From assembly GCA_963619325.1 (NCBI GenBank), contig CAVEVQ010000006.1, forward strand, positions 1-64,000: a DNA stretch of 64,000 nucleotides, read 5' to 3'. Numbering within the stretch: the stretch's first letter is position 1; each line of letters opens with the position of its first letter. The notes under the pieces are model-generated. The model searched no databases. It was not told where the DNA came from and saw only the letters and a program-made list of their open reading frames with translations. Shown here one piece after another: positions 9,117 through 17,271 of this stretch. Source of the DNA: UBA1181 sp963619325. GTDB lineage: Bacteria > Bacteroidota > Bacteroidia > Bacteroidales > Paludibacteraceae. The translations under genes and the position numbers were made by a program.

Positions 9117-9974
9117 TCAACCATTGTCGTTAGGTAGAACGGCAGGCCATGAGTTTTTCGTAATTCCTGCCAACTCTTCCATCTTAGCGTGAACACGCTC
9201 TCTGAGGTCATTGACTGATTCGTTGCGACGCAACTCTAAGTTGGCGTACATTGGTTCTCCAATGTTGATGGTGTATAATGGGTCTTTGCCAAACAACTTG
9301 TAGAGACCAGTGCGTGGACGGTAGGTCAAGACCATTGGAACGATTGGCATCTTATATTTGTAGGCGAAGGTGAACGCCCCTTTTCTGAATGGACGGAGCG
9401 GTTTGTAGTTGTTCCAACGGCACTCCTCTGGGAAAACGTGAATCCACGCCTTCCTTTCGTGAAGTTCGTCGAACGCCAAATTGAATTTTTTCAGTCCGCC
9501 GACACTCTTAGGTACAGGAATGCCGCATGTGCTACGCATATTGTCTCTGTCGCGCGTCTGAAAATTGTCAGCCCATGCGGGATACCAGATTCTGAGTTGC
9601 CCGGAAGCCTGCCATACGGCGAGAAAGTCCCAACGATAGGCATGGTTGCACACTGTGATGGCTCCATCTTTCAACTCATCTTTGTGTTTTTTTAGATTTT
9701 CTTTCCCTTTGAAACGTAGTCCGAAAATCAGGGGATTAACCCAGAAACATATAAAATGGGCGCGGAAGAGCGACCAAATATGCATTAATTTCCATTTGAA
9801 GGAGCGGTCTATGTATGGGTAATTCTCATCAAAAACCTCATTGTAGATGTTTTCGTATACAAGTTTGTGGGTAAAAGGCTCGTCCTCTGGAAATGTGTCT
9901 TCCTCGTCAGGTACATACTCGCCCTCGCGAACCTCCATCATCTTGTATCGCTTATTTTCTAAACAAGAACTCAT
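9117..9974 (-). CDS. PlsC-like lysophospholipid/glycerolipid acyltransferase
   Basis: This is a membrane-associated acyltransferase of the PlsC superfamily. The HX4D catalytic motif is in NHAYRWDF, and a variant motif III reads FPEECRW (usually FPEG). The N-terminal ~75 residues are acidic and not recognisable, followed by a hydrophobic stretch around FICFWVNPLIFGL that probably anchors it to the inner membrane. The acceptor is unknown. It lies 66 bases after a metallo-hydrolase on the same strand and faces the GH3-HAD pair across a shared terminator. A second possible ATG is 11 codons in. Confidence 0.82.
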   Translation of the reverse strand: MSSCLENKRYKMMEVREGEYVPDEEDTFPEDEPFTHKLVYENIYNEVFDENYPYIDRSFKWKLMHIWSLFRAHFICFWVNPLIFGLRFKGKENLKKHKDELKDGAITVCNHAYRWDFLAVWQASGQLRIWYPAWADNFQTRDRDNMRSTCGIPVPKSVGGLKKFNLAFDELHERKAWIHVFPEECRWNNYKPLRPFRKGAFTFAYKYKMPIVPMVLTYRPRTGLYKLFGKDPLYTINIGEPMYANLELRRNESVNDLRERVHAKMEELAGITKNSWPAVLPNDNG

Positions 9975-10040
9975 GATTTGCTTTTATATGAATTTATTAT
10001 GATTTACTATCTCTTGAAATATAATATTCGTATGCTGCTT

Positions 10041-10694
10041 CTACATAGTGAGACCCACTAAGTAAGGGTTGTTGATTCTCTCAAAGCCAATCGTCGAAGG
10101 AGCACCATGTCCACTATATACTATGGTGTCGTCTGGAAGAGAAAGCAGTTGCGTTTGGATGCTATGAAGAAGGGTTTCAAGGCTACCTTTGTGCATGTCT
10201 GTTCGTCCGATGGCTCCTTGTAGGATGCAGTCGCCTACAAACACGCATTTGTCCTTGGGTGCGTAGAAAGCCAATCCCCCGGGAGAATGTCCTGGAACTG
10301 CTCTTACTTGGAGTTCAATGCTGTCTAAAGTGATGACATCACCATCTTTCAGAAAGCCTTCGAGCGGAAGCGCCTCCTCTGCGGGAGGCATGCCGAACAT
10401 CACGAGTAGGTCTGAAAAATGGTTGAGGAAAGTCTTGTCTTCTTTCGCAGCGTATGCGCCAACACCGTACGTTTCTTGGATGAAACGGTTGCCATAGATA
10501 TGGTCAAAATGCAAGTGGGTGTTAACCAATTTGCAGATTTTCAATTTGTTGTCCCTAATGTATTGGGCAAGGCGTGCGTTCTCTTCAGAATTAGAGCAAC
10601 CAGGGTCAATGACGATGGTATTGAGCGTCTGCTCGTCTGATAGAAGATAGGTGTTTACCTGTAACTGATTGAAAACAAAAGTCTTAATCTTCAT
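10041..10694 (-). CDS. Metallo-beta-lactamase-fold hydrolase (glyoxalase II-like)
   Basis: This is a small 217-residue soluble hydrolase. The metal motif THLHFDH is at residues 59-65. Further ligands are in PGHSPGG (His), GDCILQG (bridging Asp) and YSGHGAPS (His). Compact members of this family act on S-lactoylglutathione or related thioesters, but the C-terminal glutathione-binding domain of true glyoxalase II is absent, so the substrate is uncertain. It is first in a probable two-gene unit with the acyltransferase. Confidence 0.88.
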   Translation of the reverse strand: MKIKTFVFNQLQVNTYLLSDEQTLNTIVIDPGCSNSEENARLAQYIRDNKLKICKLVNTHLHFDHIYGNRFIQETYGVGAYAAKEDKTFLNHFSDLLVMFGMPPAEEALPLEGFLKDGDVITLDSIELQVRAVPGHSPGGLAFYAPKDKCVFVGDCILQGAIGRTDMHKGSLETLLHSIQTQLLSLPDDTIVYSGHGAPSTIGFERINNPYLVGLTM

Positions 10695-10768
10695 TTAGAA
10701 TACGCTTTGTTTAGAGTTAAACCGCACTTTGAACTTCGTTGAAATTTGCCAAAATTCAAACGTGGTGG

Positions 10769-10776
10769 CAAAGTTA
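10769..10776 (-). promoter_or_regulatory. -7 promoter element for the metallo-hydrolase
   Basis: The minus strand reads TAACTTTG, a full match to TAnnTTTG, 75 bases before the start codon. Confidence 0.45.
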
Positions 10777-10892
10777 CATTTTTTTTGTGTATAATTACTT
10801 GAAGACACTTGCTTTTGAGGACGAAAACGTTTTCAAGGAAAGAAAAAGCAAAGAGATTTAACGAAAAAGGTACTAAAATGAACTTTTTGTGC

Positions 10893-10900
10893 TATTTTTG
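10893..10900 (+). promoter_or_regulatory. -7 promoter element for lysS
   Basis: TATTTTTG matches TAnnTTTG. Transcription from here would start near 10907 and give a leader of about 150 bases containing the structured element at 10942-11040. Confidence 0.4.
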
Positions 10901-10941
10901 CGATGATAGAGAGTTTTTTAGGAAACTATATGAAGTGTGCT

Positions 10942-11040
10942 TTGTTATTCGTGTTGTTACCAAACCCTGATATTCGGTTTTGAGAAAACAATGAGATATA
11001 TTGTCAGATAACAACAGATGTGAATAACAAGATTTTTTTT
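10942..11040 (+). promoter_or_regulatory. Structured leader with terminator-like T run upstream of lysS
   Basis: An outer stem pairs 10942-10950 with 11022-11030 (9 bp). A second stem continues it, pairing 10952-10959 with 11009-11016 (8 bp), with a 1-by-5 internal loop between. Inside are two small hairpins, AAACC/GGTTT (10962-10980) and ACAAT/ATTGT (10988-11004). Eight T (11033-11040) follow, ending 20 bases before the lysS ATG. The arrangement suggests an RNA element controlling lysS by attenuation. It does not resemble the lysine riboswitch or a T-box that I can recognise. Confidence 0.5.
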
Positions 11041-11060
11041 GAGTAAAAAATACGTGTATA

Positions 11061-12620
11061 ATGAGTGTTTCAGAATTGAGCGAACAGGAAGTGCTTCGCC
11101 GCAAAAGTCTACAAGCATTGAAGGACATGGGGATTGACCCCTATCCAGCAGCGGAGTATGTTGTAACTGCATATTCTACAGATATTAAGGCGGAGTTCAG
11201 AGATGATGAACCGCAAAAAGAGGTTACCGTTGCCGGACGTATCATGTCCCGTCGTATTATGGGTAAGGCCTCTTTCGTAGAACTGCAGGATAGCAAGGGT
11301 AGAATACAGCTATATGTCTCTCGAGATGAGATTTGCCCGGGAGAGAACAAAGATTTGTATAATGTTGTCTTCAAAAAATTGTTGGATATTGGTGATTTCA
11401 TTGGTGTTAAAGGGTATGTCTTCCGTACTCAAATGGGTGAGATTTCCGTCCACGCCGCTGAGCTGACTGTCTTGAGCAAGTCTCTTCGCCCTCTTCCTAT
11501 CGTGAAGTATAAGGATGGGGTAGCGTATGACTCTTTTGATGATCCGGAACTTCGCTATCGCCAACGTTACGTTGATTTGGTGGTGAATGATGGTGTGAAA
11601 GACATTTTCTTGAAACGTTCTCGTATCGTGAAATCTTTGCGCGACCAGTTGGATGCCGCAGGTTACACCGAGGTTGAAACTCCTATCTTGCAATCCTTGG
11701 CTGGAGGTGCCGCTGCTCGTCCGTTCATCACACATCATAACACTTTGGATGTGGATCTCTACTTGCGTATCGCAACGGAGTTGTATCTGAAACGTCTGAT
11801 TGTGGGTGGTTTTGAGGGTGTCTTTGAGATTGGTAAAAATTTCCGAAATGAAGGAATGGACAAGACTCATAACCCTGAGTTTACGTGTATGGAGCTTTAC
11901 GTCCAATATAAGGACTACAACTGGATGATGAGTTTTACGGAAAAGTTGCTTGAGAACATCTGTATCGCCGCAAATGGTTGTAGTGAATCAAAGGTAGGTG
12001 ATAACGTCATTAATTTTAAGGCTCCCTATAAGAGAATCTCTATCTTGGAGTCTATCAAAGAAAAGACGGGATATGATTTGGAAGGAAAGTCAGAAAATGA
12101 GATTCGTCAGGTTTGCAAGGCTCTGAAAATGGAGATCGATGATACAATGGGCAAGGGAAAACTCATTGATGAGATCTTCGGAGAATTCTGTGAGGGTACA
12201 TACATACAACCAACGTTCATTACTGATTATCCGGTGGAAATGTCGCCTCTTACGAAGATGCATCGTTCGAAACCTGGTTTGACAGAACGTTTTGAGTTGA
12301 TGGTCAACGGAAAGGAGTTGGCGAATGCCTACTCTGAGTTGAACGACCCGATTGATCAGTTGGATCGTTTCCAGGAGCAATTACGCCTTTCTGAGAAGGG
12401 CGACGATGAAGCTATGTTTATAGACTACGATTTTGTTCGTGCTTTGGAATATGGTATGCCTCCGACCTCTGGTATTGGTATCGGAATCGATCGTCTGGTC
12501 ATGTTGATGACGGGTCAAACCACTATCCAGGAAGTTCTCTTTTTCCCTCAGATGAAGCCTGAGAAGAAAGCTCAGCCTAAAGAAGATGAAGAGACAACTG
12601 AAAGCAAGGATGCTAAATAA
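11061..12620 (+). CDS. lysS: Lysyl-tRNA synthetase, class II
   Basis: This enzyme charges tRNA-Lys with lysine. An N-terminal OB-fold anticodon-binding domain (VTVAGRIMSRRIMGKASFVE region, about residues 55-150) precedes the class II catalytic core. Motif 1 is around residue 190, motif 2 is FRNEGMDKTHNPEFT, and motif 3 is GIGIGIDRLVMLMTG. The C-terminal tail is acidic and low in complexity (EDEETTESKDAK). A 150-base structured leader precedes it, and gpsA follows after 14 bases, so the two are probably cotranscribed. Confidence 0.97.
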   Translation: MSVSELSEQEVLRRKSLQALKDMGIDPYPAAEYVVTAYSTDIKAEFRDDEPQKEVTVAGRIMSRRIMGKASFVELQDSKGRIQLYVSRDEICPGENKDLYNVVFKKLLDIGDFIGVKGYVFRTQMGEISVHAAELTVLSKSLRPLPIVKYKDGVAYDSFDDPELRYRQRYVDLVVNDGVKDIFLKRSRIVKSLRDQLDAAGYTEVETPILQSLAGGAAARPFITHHNTLDVDLYLRIATELYLKRLIVGGFEGVFEIGKNFRNEGMDKTHNPEFTCMELYVQYKDYNWMMSFTEKLLENICIAANGCSESKVGDNVINFKAPYKRISILESIKEKTGYDLEGKSENEIRQVCKALKMEIDDTMGKGKLIDEIFGEFCEGTYIQPTFITDYPVEMSPLTKMHRSKPGLTERFELMVNGKELANAYSELNDPIDQLDRFQEQLRLSEKGDDEAMFIDYDFVRALEYGMPPTSGIGIGIDRLVMLMTGQTTIQEVLFFPQMKPEKKAQPKEDEETTESKDAK

Positions 12621-12634
12621 CTGTATAGTTGTTT

Positions 12635-13645
12635 ATGTGTGTAACGGAGAATAAGGTGCCGAAGGTGGCGGTAATGGGTGGCGGTAGTTGGGCTACAGCC
12701 ATTGCTAAGATTTTGTTGACGCAGCGTGATCGGAAAATATTGTGGTATATGCGGCGTCCTGAACAAATAGAGGCTTTCAAGAAGCACGGCTATAATCCAT
12801 CTTATCTTTCGACTGCTCAGTTCGATGTCGATGATATCTATTTTTCATCAGATATAAATGAGATTGCCGAGATGGCGGATATTTTGGTTTTTGTCACGCC
12901 ATCTCCGTTTCTCAAGTTGCATCTCCAAAAGTTGACGGTTTCACTGAAGGATAAATTAGTTGTTTCCGCTATCAAAGGAATCGTCCCTGATGAGAATCTG
13001 CCGATTTCGGAATACTTCAATAGGGTTTATGGTGTTCCTGACGAGAACTTGTTGGTTATCTCTGGTCCTTCTCATGCGGAAGAGGTGGCGATGGGGCATC
13101 TTACCTATCTGATGGTGGGTGGGCATTGTCGTGAGAATGCAAAGGTTGTGGCAGACTTGTTGCAGTGTTATTTCGTGAAGACATCTGTCGTTGACGATGT
13201 TTTTGGTTTAGAATATGCCTCAGTGTTGAAGAACGTTTATGCTATCGCAGCTGGTGTCTGCCATGGGTTGAAATACGGAGATAATTTCCAGGCGGTTTTG
13301 GCATCTAATGCTATTCAGGAGATGAATCGTTTTTTGAATGTGGTGGATGAGAAACAGCGGAATATCAATGAGTCTGCCTATTTAGGAGATTTGTTGGTGA
13401 CTGTCTATTCTAAGTTTAGTCGTAATAGAACTTTTGGGACGATGATAGGAAAAGGATACTCCGTGAAGACAGCCCAATTGGAGATGGAGATGATTGCTGA
13501 GGGATATTACGGAACCAAATGTATTCATGAGATAAACAAAGCGTATCAGGTGAATATGCCCATCTTGAATGCTGTCTACAATATCTTGTATGGAAGAATA
13601 TCACCAGCGATTGAAATTAAAGTGCTGAGTGACGTGATGAGATAG
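12635..13645 (+). CDS. gpsA: Glycerol-3-phosphate dehydrogenase [NAD(P)+]
   Basis: This enzyme reduces dihydroxyacetone phosphate to sn-glycerol 3-phosphate for phospholipid synthesis. The Rossmann motif VMGGGSWATA is near the N-terminus, IKGIVPDENL carries the first conserved Lys, and SVLKNVYAIAAGVCHGLKYGDN matches the substrate-binding helix. Length is about 336 residues. I chose the ATG giving MCVTENK; an in-frame TTG two codons earlier is less likely. It sits between lysS and pgi on the same strand, a gene order I associate with Bacteroidales. Confidence 0.95.
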   Translation: MCVTENKVPKVAVMGGGSWATAIAKILLTQRDRKILWYMRRPEQIEAFKKHGYNPSYLSTAQFDVDDIYFSSDINEIAEMADILVFVTPSPFLKLHLQKLTVSLKDKLVVSAIKGIVPDENLPISEYFNRVYGVPDENLLVISGPSHAEEVAMGHLTYLMVGGHCRENAKVVADLLQCYFVKTSVVDDVFGLEYASVLKNVYAIAAGVCHGLKYGDNFQAVLASNAIQEMNRFLNVVDEKQRNINESAYLGDLLVTVYSKFSRNRTFGTMIGKGYSVKTAQLEMEMIAEGYYGTKCIHEINKAYQVNMPILNAVYNILYGRISPAIEIKVLSDVMR

Positions 13646-13691
13646 ACGAAAGAAATAATTGAAGAAAGAAACTAAATAAAAATTTAGCGAT

Positions 13692-15053
13692 ATGGAGAAT
13701 ATCAAGTTAGACATTGAAAATGCATTTGCAGTTGAGTCATTGCATATCTCAAAGCAAAGCGTAAACGGTTACGAGGCCGCAGTTAAAGACGCACAGAAGA
13801 AGTTGCACGAAGGAACTGGTTTAGGAAACGATTTCTTAGGTTGGCTGACTTTGCCATCTTCAATCACAGAGGATTTCTTAAATCAGGTTGAGGCTGTGGC
13901 AAAAAGATTGCGTGAAAGTTGCGATGTTGTTGTCGTAGCAGGTATCGGAGGATCATACTTGGGTGCGCGTGCCGTTATCGACGCTTTGTCAAATGCATTT
14001 GCTGCTTATTCAAAAAGTAAAGTAAATCCTGCAATCGTGTTTGCGGGAAACAATATCAGTGAAGATTATTTGGCAGAGTTGTCTGCGTTCCTTCGTAGAA
14101 AGCAATTTGGTATCATCAATATTTCTAAATCGGGTACAACGACTGAGACTGCCTTGGCTTTCCGTATCTTGAAAACTCAGTTGGAGGAGCAAGTAGGTAA
14201 GGAAGAGGCTAAGAAGCGTATTGTCGCTGTAACGGATGCTGCTAAGGGCGCACTCCGAAAGTTGGCTACGCAAGAGGGTTACGACACATTCGTAATTCCT
14301 GATAATGTTGGTGGTCGTTTCTCTGTGTTAACTCCAGTTGGTTTGCTTCCGATAGCAGTTGCAGGTTTCGACATTAAGAAGTTAGTTCGTGGCGCCGCTG
14401 ATATGGAGAGACTTTGTGGTGTGGATGTTCCTTTTTCAAAGAACCCTGCTGCTCAGTATGCTGCCGTTCGTAACGAACTTTACCAAAAAGGTAAGAAAAT
14501 TGAGATCTTGGTCAACTACCATCCTAAATTGCATTACATTGGCGAATGGTGGAAGCAACTCTTCGGTGAATCTGAGGGTAAGGATTTAAAGGGTATTTTC
14601 CCAGCAGCGGTTGACTATTCTACAGACCTCCACTCTATGGGTCAATGGATTCAGGAAGGCGAGAGAACCATTTTTGAAACTGTAATCTCTATCAAGAGAG
14701 CAAACAAGAAATTGGAAGTTCCTACAGATGCAGAAAATCTTGATGGTTTGAATTTCTTGGCAGGCAAGCGTGTTGATGAAGTAAACAAGATGGCAGAATT
14801 GGGTGTTGTTTTGGCTCATGTCGACGGACAAGTTCCTAATCTTCACATTGATCTTCCTTCTTTGAACGAGTACTATATCGGTCAGTTGTTCTATTTCTTC
14901 GAGAAGGCATGTGGTATCAGTGGCTATTTGTTGGGTGTTAATCCATTCAACCAACCAGGTGTTGAGGCATATAAGAAGAATATGTTCGCTTTGTTGGGTA
15001 AGCCAGGTTACGAAAAAGAGACTGAGGCTATCAAGGAACGTCTTAATAAATAA
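13692..15053 (+). CDS. pgi: Glucose-6-phosphate isomerase
   Basis: This enzyme interconverts glucose 6-phosphate and fructose 6-phosphate in glycolysis and gluconeogenesis. The 453-residue length is that of the short bacterial type. VAGIGGSYLGARAV and ISKSGTTTETALAFR are the two sugar-phosphate binding segments, and VGGRFSVLTPVGLLP and GVEAYKKNMF match PGI signatures. It is the last gene of the lysS-gpsA-pgi run and ends at an intrinsic terminator. Confidence 0.97.
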   Translation: MENIKLDIENAFAVESLHISKQSVNGYEAAVKDAQKKLHEGTGLGNDFLGWLTLPSSITEDFLNQVEAVAKRLRESCDVVVVAGIGGSYLGARAVIDALSNAFAAYSKSKVNPAIVFAGNNISEDYLAELSAFLRRKQFGIINISKSGTTTETALAFRILKTQLEEQVGKEEAKKRIVAVTDAAKGALRKLATQEGYDTFVIPDNVGGRFSVLTPVGLLPIAVAGFDIKKLVRGAADMERLCGVDVPFSKNPAAQYAAVRNELYQKGKKIEILVNYHPKLHYIGEWWKQLFGESEGKDLKGIFPAAVDYSTDLHSMGQWIQEGERTIFETVISIKRANKKLEVPTDAENLDGLNFLAGKRVDEVNKMAELGVVLAHVDGQVPNLHIDLPSLNEYYIGQLFYFFEKACGISGYLLGVNPFNQPGVEAYKKNMFALLGKPGYEKETEAIKERLNK

Positions 15054-15105
15054 ACATACTTAATCGGAATTGATTAAATTTGATTGAGTTTTAAATAAAT
15101 AAATC

Positions 15106-15147
15106 AAACCGAGTCTGAGGATTTTTCTTCAGGTTCGGTTTTTTTGC
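15106..15147 (+). terminator. Intrinsic terminator of pgi
   Basis: A stem made of AAACCGA/TCGGTTT and CTGA/TCAG segments with two internal mismatches closes a short T-rich loop, followed by a run of T. It lies about 55 bases after the pgi stop. Confidence 0.7.
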
Positions 15148-15157
15148 TTTTTTAATA

Positions 15158-15808
15158 ATGGAATCTGTAATACAATGGTGTCTTGATAATTTGAATTATT
15201 GGACAGTGACGATACTGATGACGATAGAAAGTTCGTTCATTCCGTTTCCCTCGGAGATCGTCGTTCCTCCTGCGGCATATAAGGCTGCTGCTGGTGAGCT
15301 TAATATCGTTGGAGTGATATTGTCTGCTACTGTGGGGGCAGTGTTGGGCGCGTTGGTGAATTATGGACTTGCATATTGGTTGGGTCGTCCCTTGATTTAC
15401 AAGTTCGCGAATAGTAAGTTCGGTCATCTGTGCATGATTGACCAGGAGAAGATGGAACATGCGGAGGAGTATTTCCGTGAGCATGGAATATCGTCGACTC
15501 TGATTGGTAGGTTAGTGCCTGCAGTCCGTCAGTTGATATCTATACCTGCCGGATTGGCAAAGATGAAAATGCATATCTTTTTGGCGTTCACTTTCTTAGG
15601 TGCGTTTTTGTGGAATTGTGTTTTGGCCGCTATCGGGTGGTTTTTGCATGGTATTGTACCTAAGGAGCAATTAGCAGAGAAGGTGGCAGAGTATAAGCCT
15701 TATTTGGCAGTGGCAGGAATTGTGTTGTTCGTTGTTTTCATCGGGTATTTGGTTTTGTCGTCTTATCTTAAGAAAAAGAAAAACAAAGAAAATAGTGAGT
15801 CAAAATAA
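15158..15808 (+). CDS. DedA-family inner-membrane protein
   Basis: This is a polytopic membrane protein of the DedA/SNARE-associated family, members of which are implicated in lipid carrier recycling and membrane homeostasis. The conserved Glu is in FIPFPSEIVVPPAA, and GRLVPAVRQLISIPAGL carries the family's conserved Arg and Pro residues. Four to five hydrophobic segments are visible, and the C-terminus is Lys-rich and cytoplasmic. It starts a tight plus-strand run with the nitroreductase lipoprotein and tmk, immediately after the pgi terminator. Confidence 0.92.
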   Translation: MESVIQWCLDNLNYWTVTILMTIESSFIPFPSEIVVPPAAYKAAAGELNIVGVILSATVGAVLGALVNYGLAYWLGRPLIYKFANSKFGHLCMIDQEKMEHAEEYFREHGISSTLIGRLVPAVRQLISIPAGLAKMKMHIFLAFTFLGAFLWNCVLAAIGWFLHGIVPKEQLAEKVAEYKPYLAVAGIVLFVVFIGYLVLSSYLKKKKNKENSESK

Positions 15809-15825
15809 TTTAATAAAATCAATCA

Positions 15826-16572
15826 ATGAAGAAGAAGTTTAACATAATGGCAATGTTGTTTCTTACAGGAATTGCCATGACGGCGTGTTGTTCAAACTCG
15901 TCAAGTGAGGGTAAAAGTTGTTGTAATGCTGCGGATTCAAGCAAGTGTTGTGTGGCAGATGTGCCTGCAACTTATGAAATTGCTAATTCTACGGCAGACT
16001 CTATCGCTTTGTTGCCTCCCTCTAATTTAAAAGGTGCGACTTTGGTGGATGCGTTGAAGAATAGACGTACAGTTCGCTCTTTTGATGCAAGCAAACCATT
16101 ATCAGACCAACAAGTTGCAGACCTTTTATGGTGTGCTTTGGGAAAGAACCGTGAAGATGGCAAACGTACTGCTCCGACAGCAAGAAATGTGCAGGAGATA
16201 GAAGTTTATCTATATACGCAGGCAGCGGTTTATCATTATCAAGCTGCTTCTCATTCTTTGAAATTGGTGAAGTCGGGTAACTTTGTTGAAAAAGCAGGTA
16301 AGGGCGGATTTTACAAAGTCGTTCCAATGGCACTGACAATCGTTGCGGATTTTGATAAAATGGCAGATTTTGATGAAGAGGGAAAACAGTTCTATTCGGC
16401 GACAGATGCAGGCTTCGTGGCGCAAAACATTTATTTGTTCGCAGCTTCTGAAGGATTGGCAACTGTAACATGTGGTTCTATCGATCGTCCTGCTATCTTA
16501 GAACTTTTAGGACTAAGCAATGCAAAGCCTATTTTGTCTCATCCTATTGGATATGAGTTGGTTGAAGAGTAA
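15826..16572 (+). CDS. Nitroreductase-family lipoprotein (SagB-like), Cys-rich N-terminus
   Basis: This is an FMN-dependent oxidoreductase fold of the nitroreductase superfamily, close to the SagB/ThcOx type. The core begins near residue 72 with NRRTVRSFDASKPLSDQQV and ends with FVAQNIYLFAASEGLATVTC and HPIGYE. The N-terminus is a lipoprotein signal with its lipobox near residues 18-21 (MTACC). Two further Cys pairs follow (KSCCNA, KCCVAD) before the enzyme domain. It is therefore likely an envelope-anchored redox enzyme, unlike most cytosolic family members. The substrate is unknown. The stop codon abuts the tmk start. Confidence 0.85.
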   Translation: MKKKFNIMAMLFLTGIAMTACCSNSSSEGKSCCNAADSSKCCVADVPATYEIANSTADSIALLPPSNLKGATLVDALKNRRTVRSFDASKPLSDQQVADLLWCALGKNREDGKRTAPTARNVQEIEVYLYTQAAVYHYQAASHSLKLVKSGNFVEKAGKGGFYKVVPMALTIVADFDKMADFDEEGKQFYSATDAGFVAQNIYLFAASEGLATVTCGSIDRPAILELLGLSNAKPILSHPIGYELVEE

Positions 16573-17271
16573 ATGAGAAATTCAATGATTGGAAAATTCA
16601 TTGTTATTGAAGGACTGGACGGCTGCGGTAAATCAACGCAGCTGTCTTTGTTAAGAGATTATTACAAGAACCAAGGTCGAAAGTGTGAGTATATTCATTT
16701 CCCGAAGATGGAACAAGGGGTGTATGGTGCATTGGTGGCTGAGTTTTTGCGTGGAGAGTTTGGCTCGATTGATAATGTTCATCCCAAATTGGTGGCTTTG
16801 CTTTTTGCAAACGACAGGTTGGAAAAGGTGGATTTAATTCGTAATTGGCTGAAAGAGGGTGTTGTGGTGCTATCCGATAGATTCGTTTTTTCTAATATTG
16901 CTTATCAGTGTGCGAAATTAAGTTCGGAAGAAGAAAAAAAATCTCTAAAAAAGTGGATTTTGGATTTTGAATATAATCATAATAATTTGCCAGAGCCTGA
17001 TCTGTCATTCTTCTTGAATGTTCCTTTTTCGCATGTGGAGAACGTGCTGAGAGAACATCGTTCTGGAGATGATCGTGCCTATTTAAATGGCGAAAAAGAT
17101 ATTCACGAATCATCTTTGGATTTTCAAAGAAATGTTCTAAAGGAATACCAGGGTTTGTTACAAAGTGAATCTCAATTTATTGATATCCAATGTTCTAAAG
17201 ATGGAAGAACTTTGATGGATTTAAATGAAATTCATAAGGAGATTTTGAACTATCTAAATAAAGTACGTTGA
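16573..17271 (+). CDS. tmk: Thymidylate kinase
   Basis: This enzyme phosphorylates dTMP to dTDP. The P-loop GLDGCGKST is near residue 13, VLSDRFVFSNIAYQ matches the DRY/DRx segment of the family, and PDLSFFLNVP fits the strand before the lid. Its ATG immediately follows the nitroreductase stop; a second ATG four codons in (MIGKF) is an alternative start. It overlaps the downstream sugar transferase by four bases. Length of 232 residues is slightly above the usual 205-215. Confidence 0.93.
   Translation: MRNSMIGKFIVIEGLDGCGKSTQLSLLRDYYKNQGRKCEYIHFPKMEQGVYGALVAEFLRGEFGSIDNVHPKLVALLFANDRLEKVDLIRNWLKEGVVVLSDRFVFSNIAYQCAKLSSEEEKKSLKKWILDFEYNHNNLPEPDLSFFLNVPFSHVENVLREHRSGDDRAYLNGEKDIHESSLDFQRNVLKEYQGLLQSESQFIDIQCSKDGRTLMDLNEIHKEILNYLNKVR

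Larger units (their letters stand above)
10695..11060. other. 366-bp divergent intergenic region before lysS
   Basis: This gap holds a minus-strand -7 element for the metallo-hydrolase, a 12-base perfect palindrome GAAAACGTTTTC (10823-10834), a plus-strand -7 element for lysS, and a branched inverted repeat ending in a T8 run directly before the lysS start. No protein-coding frame is supported. Confidence 0.6.

Noticed and set aside
10944..11040. The lysS leader as a T-box or lysine riboswitch
   Set aside because: It is too short, and I can see no T-box sequence or lysine aptamer core motifs.
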